From assembly GCA_934418125.1 (NCBI GenBank), contig CAKRWT010000015.1, forward strand, positions 1-60,208: a stretch of 60,208 bases of DNA, written 5' to 3'. The position numbers and the translations under genes are program-made. A model generated the notes under the pieces. It worked only from the letters and a program-made list of their open reading frames with translations, made no database searches and was not told the origin of the DNA. Origin of the DNA: an uncultured Lachnospiraceae bacterium (GTDB taxonomy: Bacteria > Bacillota > Clostridia > Lachnospirales > Lachnospiraceae). Positions 45,619 to 55,332 of this stretch are shown piece after piece. How positions within the stretch are numbered: position 1 is the stretch's first letter; every line of letters starts with the position of its first letter.

Positions 45619-47134
45619 GAGCTCCTCCTCCCGCAATGGCGTGCATAACGCCTTCCTGCGTCATTTCATCTCCGGAAATTTCTCCTACCTTCGCACCATC
45701 ACGAAGAACTGCCATACGATTACAGGTACGAAGCATTTCTTCGATTTCGGAAGAAATGAAAATAATGCTCTTGCCTTCCTGTGCCAGCTTGATTACTAAC
45801 TTCTGGATTTCTGTCTTTGTTCCGATATCGATACCTCGGGTAGGCTCATCCAGAATCAGGAAATCCGGGTCAGTTGCCAGCCATCTTGCCAGAATAACCT
45901 TCTGCTGGTTACCTCCGGAAAGTCTCTTAATCATGGTTTCTCTGCTTGCTGTCTTAATCTGCAGCATTTCTATGTACTTATCTGCTATCTCTACCTGTCT
46001 GGCCATCGGAATCTTCTTAAACATACCCAGCTTTGCCTGCATTGCCAGAATGATGTTCTCACGTACGGACAAATCGCCGATAATTCCCTCTGCCTTTCTG
46101 TCATCCGGTAAAAGTCCCATACCAAGGTTCATGGCATCAATCGGGTTTTTAATCTTAACTTCCTTGCCATCGACCTTTAAAGTACCGGTCTGCGCCCTGT
46201 CTGCACCATAAATAACTCTTGCAAGTTCGCTTCGTCCGCTTCCCAAAAGTCCGGTCAGACCAACAACCTCTCCTTTATGGACATCCAAATCGAATGGTTT
46301 GATTGTTCCTGCATGGCTTAAACCTCTTGCCTCTATTTCCAGTGGTGCATGACTTAAATCTGTCACACCTTCCGGTTTAATGCTTGCCAGGTCATCGAAG
46401 TCTTTCCCCATCATAGCGGCTACCAGCTTGACTCTTGGAAGTTCTTCTATGCTGTACTCGCCTACCAGTGTTCCATTACGGAGAACGGTAATACCATCGC
46501 AGACTGCATATACCTGCTCCAGGAAGTGTGTTACGAAAATAATACCAACGCCCTGGTTACGCAGCTTACGCATCATGGTAAACAGTTTCTCTACTTCGTT
46601 GTCATCCAGAGAGGAAGTCGGCTCATCCAGAATCAGTACCTTACTTTCCATATCTACTGCACGGGCAATTGCTATCATCTGCTGCAATGCCAGTGAATAT
46701 TCCTCCAGATTCTTTGTTACTTCTATATCTAAATCTAAGTCTTTCATTAACTTCGCTGCCATCTGATTCATCTTTCGACGATTGACAGTTCCGATTTTTG
46801 TCAATGGTTCACGTCCAATATATAAATTCTCTGCCACCGAAAGGTTTGGGCAAAGATTTACTTCCTGATATACTGTTGAAATTCCTTTTTTCTGTGCATC
46901 CATTGTGTCTTTATTCACAATGGCACCTTCCATTCCATCTACATGAATTTCTCCGGCTTCAAATTTATTAACACCTGTCAGGCATTTTATCAATGTTGAC
47001 TTACCTGCTCCGTTTTCTCCCATCAGGGCGCGGATTTCACCTTTTTTCAGTGTAAAATCTACATTGTCCAGTGCCTTGACACCCGGAAATGTCATACAGA
47101 TTCCCCGCATCGTTAAAGCAATATTGCTATCCAT
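45611..47134 (-). CDS. sugar ABC transporter ATP-binding protein (YtfR/MglA type)
   Basis: 507 residues, two fused ABC domains. Domain 1: Walker A GENGAGKST and Walker B VLILDEPTSSLD; its signature is the degenerate EYSLALQQM, common in this family. Domain 2: GLLGSGRSELARV as the usual modified Walker A, signature LSGGNQQKVILARWL and DEPTRGIDIGTK. Energises the monosaccharide importer. It follows the binding-protein gene by 141 nt that include a large hairpin. Confidence 0.94.
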   Translation of the reverse strand: MDSNIALTMRGICMTFPGVKALDNVDFTLKKGEIRALMGENGAGKSTLIKCLTGVNKFEAGEIHVDGMEGAIVNKDTMDAQKKGISTVYQEVNLCPNLSVAENLYIGREPLTKIGTVNRRKMNQMAAKLMKDLDLDIEVTKNLEEYSLALQQMIAIARAVDMESKVLILDEPTSSLDDNEVEKLFTMMRKLRNQGVGIIFVTHFLEQVYAVCDGITVLRNGTLVGEYSIEELPRVKLVAAMMGKDFDDLASIKPEGVTDLSHAPLEIEARGLSHAGTIKPFDLDVHKGEVVGLTGLLGSGRSELARVIYGADRAQTGTLKVDGKEVKIKNPIDAMNLGMGLLPDDRKAEGIIGDLSVRENIILAMQAKLGMFKKIPMARQVEIADKYIEMLQIKTASRETMIKRLSGGNQQKVILARWLATDPDFLILDEPTRGIDIGTKTEIQKLVIKLAQEGKSIIFISSEIEEMLRTCNRMAVLRDGAKVGEISGDEMTQEGVMHAIAGGGAHE

Positions 47135-47210
47135 ACCATACCTCCACTGTCACACACTTCATCTTCATTCTAATCTGCCGCCAACCGGACTTTTTTATCT
47201 CTTGTTATGA

Positions 47211-47242
47211 AATAAGGGGAGAGAACACTCCCTCCCCTTATT
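47211..47242 (-). promoter_or_regulatory. intercistronic stem-loop after the binding-protein gene
   Basis: On the minus strand AATAAGGGGAGGGA (47242-47229) pairs with TCTCCCCTTATT (47222-47211). No T tract follows. Such stems commonly protect or partly terminate the message so that binding protein exceeds the membrane subunits. Confidence 0.65.
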
Positions 47243-47275
47243 GAGTATGATTTCTGTTATAAAGCCTTGTTTCTT

Positions 47276-48382
47276 TTAGTAAGCACGTCCATCTAATACT
47301 TCCTGAGTCATTGTTGTTGCAAGAGAGCTTGTGATGCCTGCTGCTACGAATGCTTCATCTGTTACAACTGTTTCAGCATCTGGTGTTCCACCGCTCTGAA
47401 TTGTCTTGATAACCTGGTCTGCGAATACAGCCTGTAATGGGTTACATTCTACGTTGCAGTTAATCTTTCCATCTAACGTGTACTGAAGTCCATCATGGGT
47501 AGCGTCGAAGGAGATAATTGTTACATCGCCATCAACACCATATGTGATACCTGCTGCATCCATTGCATCCATTGCACCGTATGCTTCATTATCGTTCTGA
47601 CATACAACTACGTTGAAGTCGCTGTAGGATTTGATGTAAGACTCCATAACTTCCTGTCCACCGGACTGTGTGAAGTCACCAGACTGAGAATCCAGGATTT
47701 CCCACTCGCTGTGCTGTCCTGCAATGTTGTTAAAGCCTTCTGTACGTCCAAGAGTTGCAGAAGCACCAACAGAACCTTCGATTACAAGAATTTTAGCTTC
47801 TTCGCCATTTAAGTACTCAGCTAACCAGTTACCAGCCATTTCACCTTCTGCAACCATGTCACATCCGATGTGAGCTTCGTATAAAGAAGGGTCAGCATCT
47901 ACGGAACGGTCAACGATTAATACCGGAATACCAGCATCCTGTGCTTCCTGGAGAACGGTGTCCCAACCTGCTGTTTCAATAGGAGCGATGATGATGTAAT
48001 CAAGTTCCTGCTGAATGAATCCACGAACTGCTTCAATCTGAGCTGCGTTGTCATTATCTGCATCTACGAATGTTAACTCATATCCGTTCTCTGCGCTGAA
48101 TACATCCTGATAGTTCTGTGTACAAGCTGCACGCCAGTCAGATTCGTGTCCAACCTGTGCGAAACCAACTTTGATTAACTCTCCGGATGCTGCTGTATCG
48201 TCTGCTGCTTCCTCGGTAGCTTCTTCTGTTGTTTCTTCTGCTGCAGGAGCTTCCTCTGTTGCTTCCTCAGTTGTCTCTGCTGCAGGAGCCTCTGTAGTTG
48301 CTGTATCTGCTGTGCTGCCGCATCCAACAACAGATGCTACTGTTAAAGATGTTACTAATAATGCTGCAAGTTTTCTTTTCAT
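47276..48382 (-). CDS. sugar-binding lipoprotein (YtfQ type), probable arabinose receptor
   Basis: 368 residues. Lipoprotein signal with lipobox ASVVGC (Cys about 21). An acidic Thr/Ala/Glu linker of about 45 residues precedes a Peripla_BP_4 domain. Likely ligand contacts: ESDWR, IVDRSVD, CQNDNEAYGAMDAM, SFDATHDGLQ and VECNP. Delivers a monosaccharide to the permease pair. The YtfQ family binds galactofuranose in E. coli; genomic context favours L-arabinose. First gene of the importer operon. Confidence 0.92.
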   Translation of the reverse strand: MKRKLAALLVTSLTVASVVGCGSTADTATTEAPAAETTEEATEEAPAAEETTEEATEEAADDTAASGELIKVGFAQVGHESDWRAACTQNYQDVFSAENGYELTFVDADNDNAAQIEAVRGFIQQELDYIIIAPIETAGWDTVLQEAQDAGIPVLIVDRSVDADPSLYEAHIGCDMVAEGEMAGNWLAEYLNGEEAKILVIEGSVGASATLGRTEGFNNIAGQHSEWEILDSQSGDFTQSGGQEVMESYIKSYSDFNVVVCQNDNEAYGAMDAMDAAGITYGVDGDVTIISFDATHDGLQYTLDGKINCNVECNPLQAVFADQVIKTIQSGGTPDAETVVTDEAFVAAGITSSLATTMTQEVLDGRAY

Positions 48383-48521
48383 TTCGTTTCCTCCCTTTAT
48401 GAAATAGAAATTTGTTTATCAGGAACTTTCTGTGTTCCTCTTGATGTATTCACTTTATCAAGCAAAGTGCCCTTCTACAACACGAATTTCTTCCATTTTT
48501 TCTAATTTGTGGAATCAGACA

Positions 48522-48561
48522 ATACAAATTTTTAATTAATTTTATAAAAGAGATACAAATT
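48522..48561. promoter_or_regulatory. candidate AraR operator pair before the importer operon
   Basis: Two copies of AATTTGTAT on the minus strand (48522-48530 and 48553-48561), 31 bp apart or about three helical turns. AraR of B. subtilis binds ATTTGTAC-type half-sites. They sit in the 423-bp gap 48383-48805 between the importer and the second regulator. The same gap carries AGTTGTACTTTAGTTGTAT (about 48739-48758) close to the regulator's own start, a further possible site. No other element was recognised there. Confidence 0.6.
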
Positions 48562-48805
48562 TGATTTTAATTATGATATTTTAAGATTAAGTGGTAATTT
48601 CTTATGATTTTTCACTTTGTTCCACCCCGTTTTTAACCTTTTTGCTTTGTCATAATTCGTACATTCACAGCAAAAAGTAGTTTTTTTACGAAACATAAAT
48701 TGGTTTTCCCATAAAAAAACATACCATCCTGATTTCTATAGTTGTACTTTAGTTGTATTTTTTATTTCACAACTTGTTTTTTCTATTTCACATGGAGGAT
48801 AATTT

Positions 48806-49894
48806 ATGACAAAATATGAAGAACTCGCCAGACAATTGACCGCTCTTATCCGCACCAATCTGGATAAAGGCATTTCCAGGCTTCCTACCGAAGCACAAAT
48901 CTGTACCCACTACCAGGTCAGCCGTCAGACAGTCCGTGCCGCCTTATCCCTATTGCAGAACCAGGGGCTTATTGTCAGTAAACAAGGCAGCGGTTCCTAC
49001 GCCACCGGCATCTCAGAGAATCTGCTAACCAATACCATTCCGATTCTCATTTCCAGCACCCAGGACTACATCTATCCTACCTTGTTAGCAGACATCCGGG
49101 AACAGTTGTCTGCTTATGGGTATGAGCTGCGTATTCTGCCTACCAGTAACAGTACCTCCACAGAGCGGCACTATCTGAGCCAGCTGCTGGCGCAGGAACG
49201 GGTTCCCAGAGGAATGATTATAGAAGGCTGTAAAAGTGCACTGCCTAATCCCAATCTTGATTTGTATGAACAATTGCAGGAACGGGGCACTTTTCTTTTG
49301 TTCCTGCACAACTATTATAAGGGATTAAAGGACATCACTTACATAAAAGATGACAACTACTATGGCGGTTATCTGTTAGGACAGCATCTGGTATCCCTGG
49401 GGCACTCTCACATAGCAGGTATCTTCAAGATTGATGATTTGCAGGGTCCGGAACGTTATCAGGGGGTTGTATCCGGCCTGCGGGATTTAAATACTTATAT
49501 TTACGATGAAAATGTACGCTGGTTTACTTCCCCGGAAGCGGAGGCTTTAACGGCCAGACAGGATACCCGTTTCCTGACGGATTTTATCAAACGGGAGTTA
49601 GACGGCTGTACTGCCGTTATCTGTTACAATGACGAAATTGCCTACTGGTTAATCAAAGAGCTGGCGTATGCTGGTATTACTGTTCCTGACACCCTTTCCA
49701 TCGTCTGCTTTGATAACAGCTACTTAAGTGACTTAAGCAAGGTACGCATTACTACCCTGTCACATCGTCCGCATGAAATGGGAACCAGCGTAGCTGCCTG
49801 CCTGACAGACAAATTAAAAGGAACCTCTGTGGTTTCCCAAGAGATTCCCTGGCAGTTAGTCCGAAAAGACAGTGATGCCCCCTGTCATGGCTAG
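48806..49894 (+). CDS. second AraR-type regulator (GntR HTH + LacI ligand domain)
   Basis: 362 residues. GntR winged helix (LPTEAQICTHYQVSRQTVRAALSLLQNQGLIVSKQGSGSY, about 26-65), LacI-type ligand domain (PILISSTQDYIYPTLLADIREQL ... AVICYNDEIAYWLIKEL ... SIVCFDNSYLSDLS). Same architecture as the AraR at 40610-41707 but clearly divergent. Divergent from the importer operon, behind TGGAGGATAATTT. It may sense arabinose or a related sugar. Its end overlaps the convergent response-regulator gene by 4 nt. Confidence 0.9.
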   Translation: MTKYEELARQLTALIRTNLDKGISRLPTEAQICTHYQVSRQTVRAALSLLQNQGLIVSKQGSGSYATGISENLLTNTIPILISSTQDYIYPTLLADIREQLSAYGYELRILPTSNSTSTERHYLSQLLAQERVPRGMIIEGCKSALPNPNLDLYEQLQERGTFLLFLHNYYKGLKDITYIKDDNYYGGYLLGQHLVSLGHSHIAGIFKIDDLQGPERYQGVVSGLRDLNTYIYDENVRWFTSPEAEALTARQDTRFLTDFIKRELDGCTAVICYNDEIAYWLIKELAYAGITVPDTLSIVCFDNSYLSDLSKVRITTLSHRPHEMGTSVAACLTDKLKGTSVVSQEIPWQLVRKDSDAPCHG

Positions 49895-51513
49895 GATTTT
49901 GCACCCATGCGGTATTCCCTGGGGGTGTACCCCTGGGTCTTTTTGAAGACAAAACTGAAATAATGTGGGTCTTTATAGCCTACTTCCAATGCAATTTCAC
50001 TGGCATGTTTCTCAGTCTGTCGCAGAAGCTTCTTTGCTTTCTCCATTCGTTTGGAAGTGACATACTCGATAAAAGTCATCTCCATTTCCTGGCTGAAAAT
50101 AGCACTGAAATAATTGGCACTGACATTCACGGCACTGGCTGCTGTATGAAGGGACAGCGATTCCTGCGCATAATTCTCTTCAATATAGTCCAGTGCTTTC
50201 TTTAATATCTTTTTGCTCTGGTTATCGGTTTCCTGGTCACGGATTTCCATGGCTTTTGCAAGAATATCCTGAATATACTCCGATAGCTCGTCCAATGTAT
50301 AATTAGATTCCTGAATCTGCTCCTCGCCTAACCGTTTCAAAAACTCCTTCTTATCATAGCCTAAGGATTCCACATACGCCATGACCACGAAATGAATATG
50401 GAATACCAGATAGTTCTGGAACAGCCTGGACTTCAACGCCTCCTGGATACTCTGTACATAACTGCCTACGAAATCCGGAATCTCTTCTTTTGTTCCCCGG
50501 ATAAGGAAATCCCGGAACAGCTCCTGATCCATCTTGGCAGAATCAATATCTCCAATCTTACCGCTTTCCTCCATAGGCATATAATTTGCTGTCAGTTCTT
50601 TCGTAAAAATATGCTCCTGAGGCATCAGGAAACGATAGGCAAACAGGTGGTTTACTTTACTGTAACACTCTGCCAGCAGACTCAGTCTCTCTACCGGTTC
50701 TCCTGCTGCTGCATACCACTGGAATATATTCTCTGTCGGCTTACAGATACGTTCAATATTTTCCAGACTTTTCTGGGTTAATTCCGGCATCTGCTCCATG
50801 CTGCTCTTGATAAGCACACCATAGGTGTTCACATTCCACCGGAATACCAGATATTCCGGATAGCGCAGAAAGTAACGCAGCAATTCTTCTCTCTTTCTGG
50901 CAAATTCCTCGGATTCAAATCCCCGGTTCTCTTCCGCTCTGTTCTCCTGCAGGGCAAACATTAACAGGTTGTAGGCAGGCGCATTGATACGGATTGACAG
51001 CTTGGTTGCTTCTTCGTAAATATCCTGCACCGGCATCCTTCCTTCGAATACCTTGACAAAAAAATTAGTTCTGGAAAACTGTTCATACTCTCTGGATTCG
51101 TTCTGGTACTTCTCCTGATAGTTCTTCTGTTCCTGTTCATTCTCAATCTTCGTCTTAATCTCCGTCAGCACCTTCTGCATACTGGCGCGGGTAATCGGTT
51201 TTAAGAGATACTGTTCCACCCCTACCGCAATCGCCTGTCTGGCATACTCGAAATCATCATAACCACTCATGACAATAATTTTCATATCCGGAAATTCCTG
51301 ATGCACCAGACGGCTTAAAGAAAGTCCGTCCATAAACGGCATTTTAATATCCGTTAAAAGTACATCGGGACAGGCCTTCTGAATCAATGGCAGTGCCATC
51401 TCTCCATCGCTTGCCTCTCCTACGAATTTGTAACCATACTGTTCCCAGGGAATATTGTCCCTGATTCCTTCCCTTACGATACTTTCATCTTCTACCAAAA
51501 AAATCTTTAACAT
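49891..51513 (-). CDS. response regulator with AraC-type DNA-binding domain (YesN-like)
   Basis: 540 residues. Receiver domain (1-120) with phosphoacceptor Asp in VLLTDIKMPFMDG and Lys in YLLKPITR. A central domain of about 280 residues has no clear family. The C-terminal AraC double HTH (about 435-535) includes SLSLHTAASAVNVSANYFSAIFSQEMEMTFIEYV and ALEVGYKDPHYFSFVFKKTQGYTPREYR. Partner of the histidine kinase two genes upstream; probably activates sugar uptake or breakdown genes. Confidence 0.93.
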   Translation of the reverse strand: MLKIFLVEDESIVREGIRDNIPWEQYGYKFVGEASDGEMALPLIQKACPDVLLTDIKMPFMDGLSLSRLVHQEFPDMKIIVMSGYDDFEYARQAIAVGVEQYLLKPITRASMQKVLTEIKTKIENEQEQKNYQEKYQNESREYEQFSRTNFFVKVFEGRMPVQDIYEEATKLSIRINAPAYNLLMFALQENRAEENRGFESEEFARKREELLRYFLRYPEYLVFRWNVNTYGVLIKSSMEQMPELTQKSLENIERICKPTENIFQWYAAAGEPVERLSLLAECYSKVNHLFAYRFLMPQEHIFTKELTANYMPMEESGKIGDIDSAKMDQELFRDFLIRGTKEEIPDFVGSYVQSIQEALKSRLFQNYLVFHIHFVVMAYVESLGYDKKEFLKRLGEEQIQESNYTLDELSEYIQDILAKAMEIRDQETDNQSKKILKKALDYIEENYAQESLSLHTAASAVNVSANYFSAIFSQEMEMTFIEYVTSKRMEKAKKLLRQTEKHASEIALEVGYKDPHYFSFVFKKTQGYTPREYRMGAKS

Positions 51514-51535
51514 AGCTTTCCTTCAACCTGTCTTT

Positions 51536-52579
51536 CTAATATGTCCGACTGTCCAACAGCTCATCCGTTACATTGTCAATCGTAAATACATCCTCTTCCA
51601 CATAATACTGCTTCTCAACCGGTTTTCCGGTCTCTAACATCTTAATCACATTGGCAATCATCTCTCCCTGGTTGGGATTACATTCAAAATCAGCATTAAT
51701 CTTACCCTCCTGTACCAGTTTCAAGCCATCGGAAACGGCATCAAAGGACAGCATCATGATATCTCCACCCATACCAACGCTTCTTCCTGCCTCCTCTATG
51801 GCTTCTATGGCACCGAAAGTCATATCATCATTCTGGGAAACCACCACATCAATATCCGGATATTTGCGCAGAAAAGATTCCATCACTTCTTTTCCTTTAT
51901 TTGCTGTAAAATCTGCACACTTCTGTTCCAGAATATGCCAGTTAGGATAATTTTTTGCTACTTCCATAAAACCATGGCTTCTTCCAATCTGCGCTGTGGC
52001 ACCTTCTGTTCCCTTCAATACTACGATATTAATATCTTCCTCTGCCCGTCCCTGCTTCTTTAATTCCTCTTCCAGCCAGTGCCCTGCCTTACTGCCTTCC
52101 TCCTCATGATTGCTTCCTATCCGGACCGTATACAGGGATTCATCCTTTACATCTACATTCCGGTCCATAACAATGACTGGAATATCTGCCTGCTTTGCCT
52201 CCTCCAGTACCGTATCCCAACCACTTTCCTCCACCGGAGCAAACACGATATAGTCTACCCGCTGTGAGATAAAGCTCCGGATACTTTTAATCTGGTTCTC
52301 CTGTTTCTGTCTCGCATTTTCAAATATAAGAAAAAAACCATTCTCCTTAGTGAAGCTTTCCTGAATCGAATTGGAATTGGCGGTTCTCCAGATAGATTCG
52401 CTTCCAAGCTGGGAAACCCCTACCACAATCAAGTCCTCTTCTTCGTCTGCATAAGGAGCCTCTGTCACATCCGTAAATATCCCACAGCCACTGATGCCGC
52501 TTAACAGGATAATTCCCAGCAGCAATGCCCCTATGCCTATCTTGCGTATTCTGCCTTTATGTTTCTTTTTCATTCTCAT
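51536..52579 (-). CDS. sugar-binding lipoprotein acting as sensor (YtfQ-like paralogue)
   Basis: About 347 residues. A basic N-terminus, then signal and lipobox LSGISGC. The mature domain is a clear paralogue of the importer's binding protein at 47276-48382: ESIWR, VMDRNVD, SQNDDMTFGAIEAI, SFDAVSDGL and FECNP keep the likely ligand residues, and both end in LD.R.Y. It has no permease of its own; it lies between kinase and response regulator. It probably presents sugar to the kinase, as XylFII does for LytS. Overlaps the kinase gene's end by 23 nt. Confidence 0.88.
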   Translation of the reverse strand: MRMKKKHKGRIRKIGIGALLLGIILLSGISGCGIFTDVTEAPYADEEEDLIVVGVSQLGSESIWRTANSNSIQESFTKENGFFLIFENARQKQENQIKSIRSFISQRVDYIVFAPVEESGWDTVLEEAKQADIPVIVMDRNVDVKDESLYTVRIGSNHEEEGSKAGHWLEEELKKQGRAEEDINIVVLKGTEGATAQIGRSHGFMEVAKNYPNWHILEQKCADFTANKGKEVMESFLRKYPDIDVVVSQNDDMTFGAIEAIEEAGRSVGMGGDIMMLSFDAVSDGLKLVQEGKINADFECNPNQGEMIANVIKMLETGKPVEKQYYVEEDVFTIDNVTDELLDSRTY

Positions 52580-54038
52580 CTTTGCCTGCCTTCGAGAAAA
52601 TTTCTGCCGGAATGACAATCTCTACACAGGTTCCCTTTCCCTCCACCGAATCAATGGTCATTCCAAACCGCGAACCATAATTCATACGGATTCTTTCATT
52701 TACATTGGCAAGCCCGAAGCCCTTCTCGGTCTCCTTGCATGGTTTCTGGATTTCTCTCTGCAATTTTTCCAGCTCTTCCGGCTTCATGCCCACACCATTA
52801 TCTTCTACCCTGAAATGGATTAACCCATTTTCCAGGCTGCCGCTGATGGTTATTTTGCCCTTTGCCCGCTTATATTTAATTCCATGGTATAAGGAATTCT
52901 CAATCAAAGGCTGCAGCGTCAGCTTAATAATCTTATAAGGATACAGTTCTTCCGGAATCCGAATCTCATAATCCAGAATATCATGGTATCTTACCTGCTG
53001 GATTTCCAGATAACTGCGAATATGAAATTCTTCCTCCTGTATGGTAATATACTCTTTTCCTTTGCTGAGTACCAGTCGGAAGAATTCCGACAGAGACATT
53101 ACCATATTCACAGCCTTATCCGAGGAATTCCCCTCAATCAGCCATACGATGGTATCCAGCGTATTATATAAGAAGTGTGGATTAATCTGTTCCTGCAGCA
53201 GTCGAAGGTCTGCTCTTCGCATCTTCCGCTCGTCTGCCTTAATTTTCTCTACCATTTCCTCCAGACTCCGGGACATATCGTTGACGCTGTCTGCCAGTAC
53301 CGCAATCTCATCATCCGTATTGATATTCGCCCGCACTGAAAAGTTACCCTCAGCAATTTCTTCCGTTACCTCTGCCAGTTCATCAATCGGCTTAATAATA
53401 TTCCGGACAATCGCCACCACAACCAAAACGACCAGAATCGATAGCAGATTGATTGTAGCAACGCAGAGCACCGTAAAAGAATGTACTCTCTGGTTTAACT
53501 GCTGTGTCAGATATTCCATACTCGTTGTTTCATAATAAATATAATACTGAATATCATCCTGAATCAGTTCCGTAAGAATATAGATATCGCTTTCCAGCAT
53601 TTCAATATTGGTATCATAGCTTCCATCTTTTTCCATATTCATGCGGATATCATCTACTCTGTCCCGCAGGGTATCTACATTGCGGAGTAAAATCTGCAGC
53701 CATACTCTGCTTTCTTTATCTGCGGTAATCTTTAACAGATTCTGAAATTCACTCTCCAGTTCATCAAGCTGCTCATAGGGGTCTTTCAAAGACTCATCTT
53801 TCCCGATGCTTTCAAAGGTTGTGCTGCCTACTACCAGCTTATACAGGCTTTCATCCATTTCTTCCTTGAAGTTCAGGTTGTAATTGTTTGCCACTGTCAG
53901 ATTACTTACGATGGCATCGTATGCCTGACTGTAATTATGCAAGGCATAAATCAAATAGATTACCATCAATAGAAATGGAATCGCTACTACCACTGAGAGT
54001 ATAATTAATTTCTTCTTTATGGAATTCCTTTTGTGCAT
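52557..54038 (-). CDS. sensor histidine kinase (YesM/LytS-like)
   Basis: 493 residues. TM1 (about 12-32), an extracytoplasmic helical domain (about 33-190), TM2 (about 195-220), HAMP (ELAEVTEEIAEGNFSVRANI), His_kinase domain with phospho-His in EQINPHFLYNTLDTI, and ATPase with NSLYHGIKYK, DNGVGM and GFGLANVNERI. Start at 54038 behind GAGGAGAGGGAAA. First gene of kinase - binding protein - response regulator. Confidence 0.93.
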   Translation of the reverse strand: MHKRNSIKKKLIILSVVVAIPFLLMVIYLIYALHNYSQAYDAIVSNLTVANNYNLNFKEEMDESLYKLVVGSTTFESIGKDESLKDPYEQLDELESEFQNLLKITADKESRVWLQILLRNVDTLRDRVDDIRMNMEKDGSYDTNIEMLESDIYILTELIQDDIQYYIYYETTSMEYLTQQLNQRVHSFTVLCVATINLLSILVVLVVVAIVRNIIKPIDELAEVTEEIAEGNFSVRANINTDDEIAVLADSVNDMSRSLEEMVEKIKADERKMRRADLRLLQEQINPHFLYNTLDTIVWLIEGNSSDKAVNMVMSLSEFFRLVLSKGKEYITIQEEEFHIRSYLEIQQVRYHDILDYEIRIPEELYPYKIIKLTLQPLIENSLYHGIKYKRAKGKITISGSLENGLIHFRVEDNGVGMKPEELEKLQREIQKPCKETEKGFGLANVNERIRMNYGSRFGMTIDSVEGKGTCVEIVIPAEIFSKAGKDENEKET

Positions 54039-54180
54039 TTTCCCTCTCCTCATTCCCTATTCTATCAATTTTTAAAATAATTGCAATTTTTTTCAAGTCT
54101 GTTTGCATATTTTGCACAAAGAGTGTAAAATAAAAGCTATCATTATAGAGGAAATATTTTTACACAGGAAAGCTATTGCC

Positions 54181-55269
54181 ATGAAAAAAAACTCGATATT
54201 GTCCAAACTTTATAATGGCATCTGCAAAGATACCGGAAGCCTTAATGAATCGAAAAAACTGATTATCGTTGTCCGTATGTTAATCCTGACCATGATTGCC
54301 TATTCCCTTTTCACCGGCATTGTCATGGGCCTCAACGAAGACTTCAGTGGACTTGTTCTTTCCCTGGTTGCCATCATCTTTTTTATTCTGGTTATGGTAA
54401 GCACTTACCACTGTAAACCTTTTACGTCCTATTGCATTCTGAACGTCTATATTCTCGCCTGGATTATTACCAATGTAGTCTTCTTTGGCTGGAATATTGG
54501 TGTACAGCATTTTATCATTACGCTGTTAGTCTTTTGCTTCTATGCCAAATACGGATACGAAATTTACAAAATTATTTACGCAGTCCTGCTCTGCGGTCTG
54601 CGGATTTTCCTATATTATTATTGCCTGCAAAACACGGCACAGATTTTACTTTCCAAGGAAATGAGCAATTCCCTGCAGTTAATCAACACCTTTGCCATCT
54701 TCTGGTCCATCGCCATGATTTCCTACTATTTCAGTAAAGATTCCCAGGCTCTGGAAGGCAAGCTGGTGGCTTACAACGAACAGCTTATTAATCAGGCAAA
54801 TACCGATACCCTGACCGGCTTATACAACCGCCGGTGTACTATGGATTATCTTGGAAACCTTTTTGATGCCCCCAATTCACAGATTAGTATCTGTCTGTGC
54901 GATATCGACTTTTTCAAGAAGGTCAACGACACTTATGGACATAATGTAGGTGATGTTGTATTGAAAAGCATTGCCGAAACCTTTCATAAGGTTCTGCCGG
55001 AAACCTGCTTCTGTTCCCGCTGGGGCGGTGAAGAGTTTCTTCTTATTTTCCCTGCCTCCAATGGCGACGAAGCACATGTTCTCCTGGAGAGTTTAAGACG
55101 TGCCATCTCCGGTATCTCCTTTGATGGTGGTGGAAAACCATTCCATGTAACCATGACTTTTGGTCTGGTAGAATATGATTACCGCAGTGACCTGACCACC
55201 ATTCTAAAGCAGGCTGATGACAAGCTGTATGTCGGTAAAGAAAGTGGAAGAGACCGGATTGTTTATTAA
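54181..55269 (+). CDS. membrane diguanylate cyclase
   Basis: 362 residues. Six to seven membrane helices fill the first 190 residues. After a short coiled linker comes a GGDEF domain (about 200-360) with active-site GGEEF (SRWGGEEFLLIF). The I-site RxxD is absent (PETC at that position), so product inhibition is not expected. The start at 54181 (MKKNSILSK) follows ACACAGGAAAG; the frame is open 26 codons upstream without a good site. Divergent from the histidine kinase gene. Confidence 0.88.
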   Translation: MKKNSILSKLYNGICKDTGSLNESKKLIIVVRMLILTMIAYSLFTGIVMGLNEDFSGLVLSLVAIIFFILVMVSTYHCKPFTSYCILNVYILAWIITNVVFFGWNIGVQHFIITLLVFCFYAKYGYEIYKIIYAVLLCGLRIFLYYYCLQNTAQILLSKEMSNSLQLINTFAIFWSIAMISYYFSKDSQALEGKLVAYNEQLINQANTDTLTGLYNRRCTMDYLGNLFDAPNSQISICLCDIDFFKKVNDTYGHNVGDVVLKSIAETFHKVLPETCFCSRWGGEEFLLIFPASNGDEAHVLLESLRRAISGISFDGGGKPFHVTMTFGLVEYDYRSDLTTILKQADDKLYVGKESGRDRIVY

Positions 55270-55284
55270 TCCGGTTCTTTTTTT
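55253..55284 (+). terminator. terminator overlapping the cyclase stop codon
   Basis: ACCGGATT (55253-55260) pairs with AATCCGGT (55268-55275), then CTTTTTTT. The TAA stop is in the loop and stem edge. Confidence 0.85.
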
Positions 55285-55332
55285 ATTGACACATCTCATA
55301 TATTGGTAGAAAGCTTTCGGGAAGGTGCCTTC

